A stretch of DNA of 64,000 nt. Origin: JAXGOI01 sp040767605. GTDB lineage: Bacteria; Bacillota; Dehalobacteriia; UBA4068. The first letter of the stretch is position 1, and each line of letters starts with the position of its first letter. The stretch covers positions 1,426,001 through 1,490,000 of the forward strand of contig JAXGOI010000001.1 in assembly GCA_040767605.1 (NCBI GenBank). The letters are read 5' to 3'. A program made the translations under genes and the position numbers. Shown in pieces: positions 43,709-52,438 of this stretch. The notes beneath the pieces were generated by a model, which saw nothing but the letters and a program-made list of their open reading frames with translations, was not told where the DNA came from and did not search any database.

Positions 43709-45496
43709 ATGTATCGTTCCCATGTTTTAGTCTGTGGCGGTACTGGCTGTACCTCCGCAGGCGGCGAGAAAATTGCCCAGGTTTTTGAAAGCAAGCTGGC
43801 CGAGGCCGGCTTAGAAAAAGAAGTCCGCGTAATCAGAACCGGCTGCTTTGGCCTTTGCGCCTTAGGCCCGGTGGTTATTGTTTATCCGGAAGGCTCCTTT
43901 TATTCCATGGTTAAGGAGGAGGATGTTCCTGAAATCGTATCGGAGCATCTTTTAAAAGGCCGGATTGTCCAGCGTCTGCTTTATGTTGAAAAAGACGAGA
44001 CGGAGACTGCGAAATCTCTGGAAGACACCAATTTTTATAAAAAACAAAGACGGATTGCCCTTGCCAACTGCGGTGTTATTAATCCGGAAGATATTAAAGA
44101 ATATATCGCTTATGACGGCTATCAGGCCCTTGCCAAGGCTCTTACGGAAATGACCCCGGATGATGTCATTAATGAGCTTAAAGAATCCGGCCTCCGGGGA
44201 CGCGGCGGCGGCGGTTTCCCCACTGGTCTTAAATGGAGCTTTGCCAAAGCCTCTGTTGATGATCAGAAATATGTTTGCTGTAATGCCGACGAGGGCGACC
44301 CCGGCGCCTTTATGGACCGCTCCGTTTTAGAGGGCGACCCTCACTGCATTATTGAGGCCATGGCTTTAGCGGGTTATGCTATCGGAGCCAGCCAGGGATA
44401 TATATATGTCCGGGCCGAATATCCTATCGCGGTAAAGCGTTTGCAAATTGCTATTGAGCAGGCGCATGAATACGGCCTTTTAGGGAAGAATATTTTAGGT
44501 ACAGGCTTTGATTTTGATTTGGAACTCCGCTTAGGGGCCGGCGCCTTTGTTTGCGGGGAAGAAACAGGCCTTATGACATCTATTGAAGGCAAAAGAGGCG
44601 AGCCTCGCCCCCGTCCGCCTTTCCCGGCTGTAAAAGGTCTTTTCGGCAAGCCCACCATTTTAAATAATGTGGAAACCTATGCCAATATTCCGCAAATTAT
44701 TTTAAAGGGCGCCAAATGGTTTAATGCCATCGGCACCGAAAAATCCAAAGGAACCAAGGTTTTTGCCTTAGGCGGCAAAATTAATAATACCGGCCTGGTA
44801 GAAGTGCCTATGGGCATTACTCTAAGGGAAATAATCGAGGAAATCGGCGGCGGAGTGCCTAATGGCAAGAAGTTTAAGGCAGCCCAAACAGGCGGCCCCT
44901 CCGGCGGCTGTATCCCCGCGGAAAAGATGGATGTTCCCATCGACTATGATAATCTTCTGGCAATCGGCTCTATGATGGGCTCCGGCGGGATGATTGTTAT
45001 GGATGAAGACAATTGCATGGTTGATATTGCAAAATTCTTCTTAGAGTTTACCGTTGATGAAAGCTGCGGCAAATGCGTTCCCTGCCGTATCGGCACAAAG
45101 CGCCTTTATGAAATTTTAGACAGAATTACCAAAGGTCAGGGCACTATGGAAGATTTGGATAAGCTGGAAGCCCTTTGCCTCCATATTAAAGATACCGCCC
45201 TTTGCGGTCTGGGGCAAACAGCTCCCAACCCGGTGCTTTCAACCTTAAGATATTTCCGGGATGAATATATTGCTCATGTTAGGGATAAAAAATGCCCCGC
45301 CGGGGTATGTAAATCCCTGCTGAATTATGAAATCCTTACGGATAAATGTACAGGCTGCACCGCCTGTAAGCGGGTTTGCCCTGTAGATGCCATTAGCGGT
45401 GAGGTTAAAAAGCCTCATACCATTAATCCCGACATCTGCATTAAATGCGGCGCCTGTATGGAAAAATGCCGCTTTAATGCAATAATAAAAAGATAG
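43709..45496 (+). CDS. hydB: NuoF-like NADH-binding hydrogenase subunit (HydB)
   Basis: 595 aa flavoprotein subunit. N-terminal [2Fe-2S] thioredoxin-like domain (CGGTGCTSAGG, CFGLCALGP). The NuoF core has the NADH/FMN glycine-rich loop LRGRGGGGFPTGLKW near residues 160-174, CNADEGDPGAFMDR, and the cluster motif ESCGKCVPCRIGTKR near 451-465. C-terminal 2x[4Fe-4S] ferredoxin domain (CTGCTACKRVCP, CIKCGACMEKCR). Handles NAD(H) and passes electrons to HydA; electron bifurcation with ferredoxin is possible. Confidence 0.95.
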   Translation: MYRSHVLVCGGTGCTSAGGEKIAQVFESKLAEAGLEKEVRVIRTGCFGLCALGPVVIVYPEGSFYSMVKEEDVPEIVSEHLLKGRIVQRLLYVEKDETETAKSLEDTNFYKKQRRIALANCGVINPEDIKEYIAYDGYQALAKALTEMTPDDVINELKESGLRGRGGGGFPTGLKWSFAKASVDDQKYVCCNADEGDPGAFMDRSVLEGDPHCIIEAMALAGYAIGASQGYIYVRAEYPIAVKRLQIAIEQAHEYGLLGKNILGTGFDFDLELRLGAGAFVCGEETGLMTSIEGKRGEPRPRPPFPAVKGLFGKPTILNNVETYANIPQIILKGAKWFNAIGTEKSKGTKVFALGGKINNTGLVEVPMGITLREIIEEIGGGVPNGKKFKAAQTGGPSGGCIPAEKMDVPIDYDNLLAIGSMMGSGGMIVMDEDNCMVDIAKFFLEFTVDESCGKCVPCRIGTKRLYEILDRITKGQGTMEDLDKLEALCLHIKDTALCGLGQTAPNPVLSTLRYFRDEYIAHVRDKKCPAGVCKSLLNYEILTDKCTGCTACKRVCPVDAISGEVKKPHTINPDICIKCGACMEKCRFNAIIKR

Positions 45497-45511
45497 GAGG
45501 GGATTGCTAAA

Positions 45512-47248
45512 ATGAAAATGGTAAATGCCAAAATTAATAATATGCCGGTTTGCGTGCCTGAAGGCACCACCATTCTCGAGGCCGCCCGCTCCATCGGCAT
45601 CGAAATACCAACTCTGTGCTATATGAAGGATATGCTGCCTATGGGGGCCTGCCGCATTTGCGTGGTAGAGGTTGAGAAGGCCAAAACTCTGGTAGCCTCC
45701 TGCGTTTTCCCCATTGGCGAAGGCATGGTTATTAACACCAATACCAAAAGAGTTTTTGATGCCCGTAAAACAAACCTTCAGCTTATTCTTTCCACCCATG
45801 ACAGGAGATGCTTGTCTTGCGTACGCTCCGATGACTGCGAATTTCAAAAGCTTTGCCATGATTTCGGCGTAGAAGACGAAGGTGTTTTTGATGGAGTTAA
45901 ACCCCATTATGATTTAGATTTTTCCGCGCCTCATATGGTTAGGGACAATAATAAATGCATACTTTGCCGCCGCTGTGTAGGCGCTTGCGAGCAATGGCAG
46001 GCAGTAGGCGTTATCGGCCCCAATGACCGCGGCTTTAACAGCAATATCGGCTGCTCCTTTAATCAGGATTTAGGGGAAGTAGCCTGTGTTTCCTGCGGTC
46101 AGTGTACTGTGGTTTGCCCCACCGGCGCCCTTACCGAAAAAGACGATACCGAAAAAGTTTGGGCTGCTTTGGCCGATCCTACCAAGCATGTTATTGTTCA
46201 AACCGCCCCATCCATTCGCGTTACTTTAGGCGAATGCTTCGGTATGGAAATAGGTACTGAGGTAACAGGTAAAATGGTTGCCGCTTTGCGCCGCTTAGGT
46301 TTTGACGGCGTATTTGATACGGATGTTGCCGCCGATTTAACCATTCTTGAGGAAGCAAATGAGTTTGTAGAAAGAGTTACAAATAATGGGGTATTGCCCC
46401 TTATTACCTCCTGCTCCCCCGGATGGATAAACTTCTGCGAGCATTATTATCCGGAGTTTATTCCCAATCTTTCCAGCTGTAAATCCCCCCAGCAGATGTT
46501 CGGGGCTATAGCTAAAACCTGGTATGCTAAAAAACAGGGTATAGACCCCAAGGATATTTTTGTGGTTTCCATTATGCCCTGCACAGCCAAAAAATTTGAG
46601 GTTACCAGAGACGGAGATAAGGAAATACCTGACGTGGATGTTTCCTTAACCACCCGCGAACTGGGGAGAATGATAGATAAAGCCGGCCTTAACTTTAAGG
46701 AATTACCCGATGAGGATTTTGACGCTCCTTTAGGGGTTTCTACCGGCGCTGCGGTTATCTTCGGCGCCACAGGCGGCGTTATGGAAGCCGCCCTGCGTAC
46801 GGCTTGCGAATGGATAACCGGCGAAACTCTGGATGATGTTGAATTTACAGATGTTCGCGGCCCAGAGGGCTTTAAGCGTAAAACCTATAAAGTTGGAGAT
46901 TTAGAAGTTAAAGTTGCCGTTTGCTCCGGCCTTGCCAATGCTAAAAAAGTTTTGGATGCTGTTAAGAGCGGCGAAGAAGAATTCCACTTTATTGAAATTA
47001 TGGCTTGCCCCGGCGGCTGCATAAACGGGGGCGGCCAGCCTCTGCACCCGGCCCATGTCCGCAACTTTGTGGATCTTAAAGGCCTGCGCACAAATGCCCT
47101 TTATGAGGCGGATAGAGATAAAGAGGTTCGTAAATCCCATGAGAACCCCGTTCTTCAGGAGATTTATAAAACCTATCTTGAAAAATACGGCAGCCATGAG
47201 GCCCACCGTATTCTCCATACCAGCTATGTGCCGAGGGATCGTTTCTAA
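45512..47248 (+). CDS. hydA: Catalytic [FeFe] hydrogenase subunit (HydA)
   Basis: 578 aa. N-terminal [2Fe-2S] domain (CYMKDMLPMGACRIC), His-Cys cluster region (CVRSDDCEFQKLC), and 2x[4Fe-4S] (CILCRRCVGACE, CVSCGQCTVVCP). H-cluster motifs are TSCSPGW (residues 299-305), MPCTAKK (Cys357) and ACPGGCINGGG (Cys499, Cys503). The TSCSPGW form is, as I recall, common in multimeric enzymes. Makes or consumes H2 with the NuoE/NuoF-like subunits. aggagggg precedes the ATG. Confidence 0.96.
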   Translation: MKMVNAKINNMPVCVPEGTTILEAARSIGIEIPTLCYMKDMLPMGACRICVVEVEKAKTLVASCVFPIGEGMVINTNTKRVFDARKTNLQLILSTHDRRCLSCVRSDDCEFQKLCHDFGVEDEGVFDGVKPHYDLDFSAPHMVRDNNKCILCRRCVGACEQWQAVGVIGPNDRGFNSNIGCSFNQDLGEVACVSCGQCTVVCPTGALTEKDDTEKVWAALADPTKHVIVQTAPSIRVTLGECFGMEIGTEVTGKMVAALRRLGFDGVFDTDVAADLTILEEANEFVERVTNNGVLPLITSCSPGWINFCEHYYPEFIPNLSSCKSPQQMFGAIAKTWYAKKQGIDPKDIFVVSIMPCTAKKFEVTRDGDKEIPDVDVSLTTRELGRMIDKAGLNFKELPDEDFDAPLGVSTGAAVIFGATGGVMEAALRTACEWITGETLDDVEFTDVRGPEGFKRKTYKVGDLEVKVAVCSGLANAKKVLDAVKSGEEEFHFIEIMACPGGCINGGGQPLHPAHVRNFVDLKGLRTNALYEADRDKEVRKSHENPVLQEIYKTYLEKYGSHEAHRILHTSYVPRDRF

Positions 47249-47294
47249 AACAAAATATCTTTATAAGAGTAAAAACTGGTATTTTCGGCCAGAA

Positions 47295-47332
47295 TATAGT
47301 ATAATCAATAATTATTGCTGCTTTATACTATA
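47295..47332 (+). promoter_or_regulatory. Promoter and inverted repeat before thioredoxin
   Basis: tatagtata (47295-47303) and tatactata (47324-47332) are inverted repeats. tataat (47300-47305) inside the left arm is a possible -10, so the repeat may be an operator or leader hairpin. Confidence 0.4.
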
Positions 47333-47350
47333 GGATTGGGAGGCGAGGGT

Positions 47351-47671
47351 ATGGCGATAGTTAATCTTAAGGATAGCGATTTCCAAACGGAAGTACTCCA
47401 GGCCGAAGGCGGGGTTTTAGTTGATTTTTTTGCAACCTGGTGCGGCCCCTGTAAAATGCTGGCGCCCGTAATTGATGAGTTTTATCAGTGGGCTCAGGGC
47501 CGGTACAAGGTTTGCAAGGTAGATATTGACCAGGCTCCCCAGGCCGCCGCGGAAATGGGCGTTATGGTGGTTCCAACCTTAATTTTCTTTAAGGGGGGCA
47601 CGGTTGCCTACCGCTCCGAGGGCTTTATGGATATTAGCGAGCTTAAGGAACTGGCGGAAAAATATTTATAA
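47351..47671 (+). CDS. trxA: Thioredoxin
   Basis: Cytoplasmic disulfide reductase. Active site ATWCGPCKML near residues 27-36, VDFFATWC before it, and cis-proline in MVVPTLIFFKGG. 106 aa from ATG 47351 (ggaggcgaggg upstream); a longer frame from 47315 is not needed. It follows hydA by 100 bp and ends at a strong terminator. Confidence 0.94.
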   Translation: MAIVNLKDSDFQTEVLQAEGGVLVDFFATWCGPCKMLAPVIDEFYQWAQGRYKVCKVDIDQAPQAAAEMGVMVVPTLIFFKGGTVAYRSEGFMDISELKELAEKYL

Positions 47672-47682
47672 ACAGTTTTTTT

Positions 47683-47717
47683 AAAAGCCGCAAACCCTAG
47701 GGTTTGCGGCTTTTTTT
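47683..47717. terminator. Terminator after thioredoxin
   Basis: aaaagccgcaaaccct and its exact complement abut (47683-47714), followed by further T. Strong in both directions. Confidence 0.92.
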
Positions 47718-47860
47718 GTCTTTAAATTTATAGGCAGCCCAGTAAAATTATAAAAGCTTTAGCTTTTGGAAGTTAAATAAAAACAGAATTAAAAGCCGGG
47801 CTTTAATTCTAGGAGCGGTTATGCTATAATAAAGGAATATTGCGTAAAGGGATGATCCTG

Positions 47861-49078
47861 ATGAATCTTATAGAAAAGTCTCAAAAACTAAAAGAAGTGT
47901 ATTATGAAATCCGCGGGCCTATTTTGGATGAGGCAAACCGCATGGCGGATAAGGGCATCGATGTTATTAAGCTTAATATCGGCAATCCATATCCCTTTGG
48001 TTTTCAGGCCCCCCGGCAATTATTAGATGATTTAATAAATAATATTGAAAAAGCCCAAGGCTATTCAGATTCCAAAGGCATTTTTGCCGCTCGGGAGGCA
48101 ATTTTAGAATACTATAAAGGCAAAAATTTCAGCAATTTAGAGATTGAGCATATATTTTTAGGCAATGGGGCAAGCGAGATGATAATCTTCTCCATGCAGG
48201 CTCTTTTAAACAGCGGGGATGAGGTTTTAGTCCCGGCGCCGGATTACCCCTTATGGACAGCCTCCGTTAATCTTTCCGGGGGTAAGGCCGTTCATTATAT
48301 TTGTGATGAAAGCGCGGGCTGGCTGCCGGATTTAAAAGATATACGCAGCAAAATAAATTTAAATACCAAGGCTATTGTTATTATAAACCCCAATAATCCC
48401 ACCGGGGCTCTTTATCCTAAAGAAATTTTAGAGGGCATAATTGAAATTGCCAGAGAGCATAATTTAATAGTCTTCTCCGATGAAATATATGAGAATTTAG
48501 CCATGGACGGCCTTGAATACACCTCAACCGCCAGTTTGGCCTCGGATATTTTTGTAATTACCATGGGAGGGCTTTCAAAATCCCATTGTATTGCGGGCTT
48601 TCGCAGCGGCTGGATGGTTTTAAGCGGCAAAAAAAATCATGCTCGCAGCTATATAGAAGGCTTAAATACCCTTGCCTCCATGCGGCTTTGCTCTAATGTG
48701 CCGGTGCAAATGGTAATTCCTAATGCCTTAAAGGGGTATCAGTTCTCCCATGATTTAGTAAGCCCCGGGGGGCGCTTATATACCCAAAGGGAATGTATTT
48801 GTAATGAGCTGGATAAAATACCGGGTATTTCTTATGTAAAGCCCCAGGCGGCCTTTTATATTTTCCCTAAACTGGATAAAAAACTCTTTAATATTCATAG
48901 CGATGAAAAATTTGCCCTGGATTTTCTTAAAAGCAAAAATGTTCTTGTTGTTCAGGGCAGCGGTTTTAACTGGAAAGATAATGACCATTTCAGAATTGTC
49001 TTTTTGGCGGATAATCCCCAATTAAAGGAGGCCATGGCCAGGCTTAGGGATTTTTTGGCCGGTTATAAGCAGGCTTAA
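47861..49078 (+). CDS. Class I aminotransferase, AlaA-like
   Basis: PLP-dependent aminotransferase, most like alanine:2-oxoglutarate transaminases. IKLNIGNPYPFGF near residues 36-48, IINPNNPTGALYPKEI near 172-187, FSDEIYENL near 206-214, and the PLP-lysine region MGGLSKSHCIAGFRSGWM near 237-254. About 405 aa from ATG 47861 (aaaggga upstream). Monocistronic, after the thioredoxin terminator. Substrate preference is inferred from family resemblance. Confidence 0.85.
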   Translation: MNLIEKSQKLKEVYYEIRGPILDEANRMADKGIDVIKLNIGNPYPFGFQAPRQLLDDLINNIEKAQGYSDSKGIFAAREAILEYYKGKNFSNLEIEHIFLGNGASEMIIFSMQALLNSGDEVLVPAPDYPLWTASVNLSGGKAVHYICDESAGWLPDLKDIRSKINLNTKAIVIINPNNPTGALYPKEILEGIIEIAREHNLIVFSDEIYENLAMDGLEYTSTASLASDIFVITMGGLSKSHCIAGFRSGWMVLSGKKNHARSYIEGLNTLASMRLCSNVPVQMVIPNALKGYQFSHDLVSPGGRLYTQRECICNELDKIPGISYVKPQAAFYIFPKLDKKLFNIHSDEKFALDFLKSKNVLVVQGSGFNWKDNDHFRIVFLADNPQLKEAMARLRDFLAGYKQA

Positions 49079-49183
49079 GTTTTTGCCCGGGCTTTTTGGG
49101 AAAATTTAATAAAATAATTTTCTGTCAAAGCGGAAAAATAAGGCTATCAGACTTTTATTATAGTTCAGAAAGGATGATGGCCG

Positions 49184-49528
49184 ATGACGGAAAGGGAAAA
49201 CTCTTATGGCGAAGGGGATTCTTCCCTAAATGCCAATATAAGTTATGGTGCCAATATAAATGATGATGCCAATATAAGCGGGTTAAATCCTATCCCGGGG
49301 CTGAATGCTCACAATATTACCGCCGTAATAAAAAGAAACGGCAGTATAACCGGGTATATGCTTTCCAATGGGGAAATTTTAAATAAAGATGAAGCAATAA
49401 ATAGAGCAAAATCCGGCGGCATCAATAATATTGCCGTTGCCATGCGAAAGGGTAATGAGTATTTAAGAAGCCTTCCGGATGACAGCGAGGCCAATAATTT
49501 AAGCTCTATGCCCTTCTTTGATGACTGA
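49184..49528 (+). CDS. DUF3892-family protein
   Basis: 114 aa. The C-terminal half matches DUF3892: ITAVIKRNGSITGYMLSNGE, DEAINRAKSGGINNIAVAMR and GNEYLRSLPDD. The N-terminus is a low-complexity Asn-rich stretch with three copies of an N-Asp/Gly-A-N-I-like unit (ANISYGANINDDANISG). Function unknown. Own terminator follows. Confidence 0.75.
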   Translation: MTERENSYGEGDSSLNANISYGANINDDANISGLNPIPGLNAHNITAVIKRNGSITGYMLSNGEILNKDEAINRAKSGGINNIAVAMRKGNEYLRSLPDDSEANNLSSMPFFDD

Positions 49529-49530
49529 TT

Positions 49531-49564
49531 AAAACCCCCTCCCATTTAAGGAGGGGGTTTTTTT
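49531..49564. terminator. Terminator after the DUF3892 gene
   Basis: aaaaccccctcc and ggagggggtttt pair around a 7-nt loop with T-run beyond. Strong intrinsic terminator. Confidence 0.92.
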
Positions 49565-49763
49565 GGCCTTTATTTTTATTTACCCCAGCCTAAAGGGGTT
49601 TTTTTATTAAAGAGCCGGATTAATAAGGTGCTGGTTATTTTATCCTGATTTACAAAAAGCATAAAAAATGGTATTATACTGCAATAAATCTTTATTAATA
49701 CTTAAGAAAGAGGCGGCTGCAAATACCCGTATATATTCGGTTAAAATAAATGCAGCAAGAACA

Positions 49764-50702
49764 ATGGAGAATCTAATTATTTCCGCCAATTTAGTTTTGC
49801 CCTTTTTCCTTTTAATGGCTGTGGGCTATCTTTTCCGCAAACTGGGGCTCATTGATGATGAATTCCGGAAAAAGGCCAACACATTAACTTTTAAAATATT
49901 AATTCCAAGCCTTTTATTTTGCGGAATTTACAATGCGGATTATACTAGCGGCAATTATTTTAAAATGATGGTTTTTATTATTACCTCAACTTTAATTATT
50001 TTTTTTACTCTTTGGCTTATTGTACCTAAATTTGAAAAAAACAATAAATACCGGGGGGCAATTATTCAGGGTACTTATCGCAGTAATTATATTCTTTTTG
50101 CTATTCCCATAGTCAGCGGCCTTTATGGGCAGCAGGGGGCGGGTACGGCAGCCTTAATGAATATTGCTGTTGTGCCTTTATATAATATTCTGGCGGTTTT
50201 TATTCTTTTATGGTATTCAACAAGGCAAACCGGCTATAAAAAAGTATTTTCAGGCATTATCACAAACCCTATGGTTTTGGCCTCTTTTTTTGCGATACTT
50301 TTAGTCTGGCTGGGCATAAAACTCCCCTATGTGGCGGATAAGGCAATTACGGATATTTCTCTTATTGCAACGCCTTTGGCCTTTATTCTTTTAGGCTCTT
50401 CTTTTAAATTCCGTAATATTAAAAAATACGGCAATAAGCTTTTGTTCTCTGTTTTTGCCAAGCTTTTGCTTATACCTTTAATTTTTATTCCCCTGGGTAT
50501 TTTAGCAGGTTTTACCGGCATGGAGCTTTCGGTGCTTGTGGTAATCTTTGCCGCCCCCACCGCAATTACTTCCTATATGATGGCGGAGCAAATGAACTCC
50601 GAGGGAGATTTGGCGGGGCAAATTGTTGTATTCAGCTCTCTGTTTTCAATTATTACGGTGTTTTTGTTTATTTTTGTCTTAAAAACCCTTGCATATATAT
50701 AA
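49764..50702 (+). CDS. AEC-family (auxin efflux carrier-type) transporter
   Basis: About ten membrane helices over 312 aa; members move organic acids such as malate or malonate. Family pattern: LPFFLLMAVGYLFRKLGLID near residues 13-32, FKILIPSLLFCGIYN, and the late AAPTAITSYMMAEQMNSEGD. The frame opens at 49668, but ATG 49764 (MENLIISANL) matches the family start. The ribosome site is weak. It lies before the citrate-branch operon, fitting an organic-acid role (inference). Confidence 0.85.
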   Translation: MENLIISANLVLPFFLLMAVGYLFRKLGLIDDEFRKKANTLTFKILIPSLLFCGIYNADYTSGNYFKMMVFIITSTLIIFFTLWLIVPKFEKNNKYRGAIIQGTYRSNYILFAIPIVSGLYGQQGAGTAALMNIAVVPLYNILAVFILLWYSTRQTGYKKVFSGIITNPMVLASFFAILLVWLGIKLPYVADKAITDISLIATPLAFILLGSSFKFRNIKKYGNKLLFSVFAKLLLIPLIFIPLGILAGFTGMELSVLVVIFAAPTAITSYMMAEQMNSEGDLAGQIVVFSSLFSIITVFLFIFVLKTLAYI

Positions 50703-50880
50703 AAAAAGCCTCTTAACAAAGGTTTTAGAGTATATTAAGGGTATAATATAGGCAAAAAGCTTATTATTATATGTCGAACTAAGACGGTTTCAGAGCTATT
50801 TTAGCTAAAAAAGCAGATTATTTTGAGGGGTAATTATTTTTTATTTTTAAAATTATCTTGTTTTACCTGCTATTTGGTGG

Positions 50881-50918
50881 TTGACAGGGAAGTCAGGCAG
50901 TGGTATTATTGTATACAA
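50881..50918 (+). promoter_or_regulatory. Promoter with overlapping palindrome, citrate-branch operon
   Basis: TTGACA (50881-50886), 17-bp spacer, TATTAT (50904-50909), close to the SigA consensus. The perfect palindrome TTGTATACAA (50909-50918) covers the expected start site near 50916. It fits the TNGTNNNACNA operator style of GntR/FCD regulators, and such a gene lies in this cluster at 55521. A leader of about 95 nt with a hairpin (acacac/gtgtgt) follows. Confidence 0.72.
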
Positions 50919-51010
50919 GAACACACGCTAAGGGTGTGTATAATTATTGGTTAAATAATTTGCTAAAAAAGCCGCTCCTTGGAGCAAGGCGGAAAAAAGG
51001 AGGCTTTACT

Positions 51011-52396
51011 ATGATAGACTTTAATAAAAAAACAAATACGCTGGAGCAAATCGACTTCCAATACAGCCTGCAGGATGTGGAAGAGCCTAATCTTTATAGG
51101 GATATGTTCTCGTATGCGGAGGTTCCCAAATGTACATTTAATCACCGTAGGGTTCCCATGAATGTCCCTGAGGATATTTGGATTACCGATACCACCTTCC
51201 GGGACGGGCAGCAATCCAGGGCTCCTTATACCGTTGAGCAAATAGTCAAACTTTATGATTATATGCATGCTTTAGGCGGCCCCAAGGGCAAAATTCGTCA
51301 ATGCGAGTTTTTCCTCTATTCCGATAGGGATAAAGAAGCTGTTTTAAAATGCCAGGAGCGGGGCTATGAATTCCCGGAGGTTACCGGCTGGATAAGAGCC
51401 ACTAAAAACGACTTTCTTTTAGCCAAAGGCATGGGCTTAAAGGAATGCGGTATTTTAGTAAGCTGCTCGGATTATCATATCTTTAAAAAGCTGAATAAAA
51501 CCAGAAAACAGGCGGTTGAGGATTATTTGGCGGTTATTAAGGATGCCATTGATGTTGGCATTCGCCCCCGCTGCCATTTTGAGGATATTACCCGGGCGGA
51601 TTTTTACGGCTTTGTTGTTCCTTTTGCCATTGAGCTTCGTAAATTAATGGATGAAAGCGGCGTGCCCATAAAAATAAGAGCCTGCGATACCCTGGGTTAC
51701 GGAATCAGCTATTCCGGCGTTGCTTTACCCAGAAGCGTTCCGGGGATAATTTACGGTTTAAGGCATCATGCCGGCTTCCCCAGTGAGCTTATTGAATGGC
51801 ATGGCCATAATGATTTTTATAAAGCGGTTGTAAACTCCGCCACAGCCTGGTTATATGGGGCATCTTCGGTTAACTGCGCCCTTTTAGGCATCGGGGAGAG
51901 AACAGGCAATACTCCTCTTGAGGCCATGGTTATTGAATACGCCCAGCTTAGAGGAACTTTAGACGGTATGGATACCCGTATAATTACGGAAATTGCCGAT
52001 TATTACCGCAGTGAATTAAACTATAATATACCCAAGCGTACTCCCTTTGTAGGCCATCACTTTAATGTTACCCAAGCCGGTATTCATGCCGACGGCCTTT
52101 TAAAGGATGAGGAAATTTATAATATTTTTGATACAAATAAACTCCTTAACTGCCCGGTAGGGGTATCTATAAATCAAACCTCCGGCTTAGCCGGGCTGGC
52201 CCATTGGTTAAACCGCTATTTGGGGCTTACCGGTCAGGATGCCATTGGCAAAAAGGATGTTTGTGTTGCCAGGCTTAAAGAATGGGTTGATAATCAATAT
52301 ACCTCGGGCAGAGTTACCTCTATAAGCGATAAAGAGCTGGAGGAGGTAGTTGCGGGTATTTTAGAGGATTGCTCAAATCAAAAAGATACAAAATAA
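51011..52396 (+). CDS. Re-citrate synthase / homocitrate synthase-like enzyme
   Basis: HMGL/DRE-TIM family acyltransferase, 461 aa. DRE motif in TDTTFRDGQQSRAPYTVEQI near residues 57-76, metal-binding HGHNDFYKA near 259-267, and GIGERTGNTPLEAMV near 287-301. Next to aconitase and isocitrate dehydrogenase, a Re-type citrate synthase (acetyl-CoA + oxaloacetate) as in Clostridium kluyveri is the best reading; homocitrate or isopropylmalate synthase are alternatives. ATG 51011 after aaaggaggc. Confidence 0.82.
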   Translation: MIDFNKKTNTLEQIDFQYSLQDVEEPNLYRDMFSYAEVPKCTFNHRRVPMNVPEDIWITDTTFRDGQQSRAPYTVEQIVKLYDYMHALGGPKGKIRQCEFFLYSDRDKEAVLKCQERGYEFPEVTGWIRATKNDFLLAKGMGLKECGILVSCSDYHIFKKLNKTRKQAVEDYLAVIKDAIDVGIRPRCHFEDITRADFYGFVVPFAIELRKLMDESGVPIKIRACDTLGYGISYSGVALPRSVPGIIYGLRHHAGFPSELIEWHGHNDFYKAVVNSATAWLYGASSVNCALLGIGERTGNTPLEAMVIEYAQLRGTLDGMDTRIITEIADYYRSELNYNIPKRTPFVGHHFNVTQAGIHADGLLKDEEIYNIFDTNKLLNCPVGVSINQTSGLAGLAHWLNRYLGLTGQDAIGKKDVCVARLKEWVDNQYTSGRVTSISDKELEEVVAGILEDCSNQKDTK

Positions 52397-52438
52397 TTTA
52401 AGGTTAAAATAAAGTTTAAATATTTTAAGGGGTATTTT

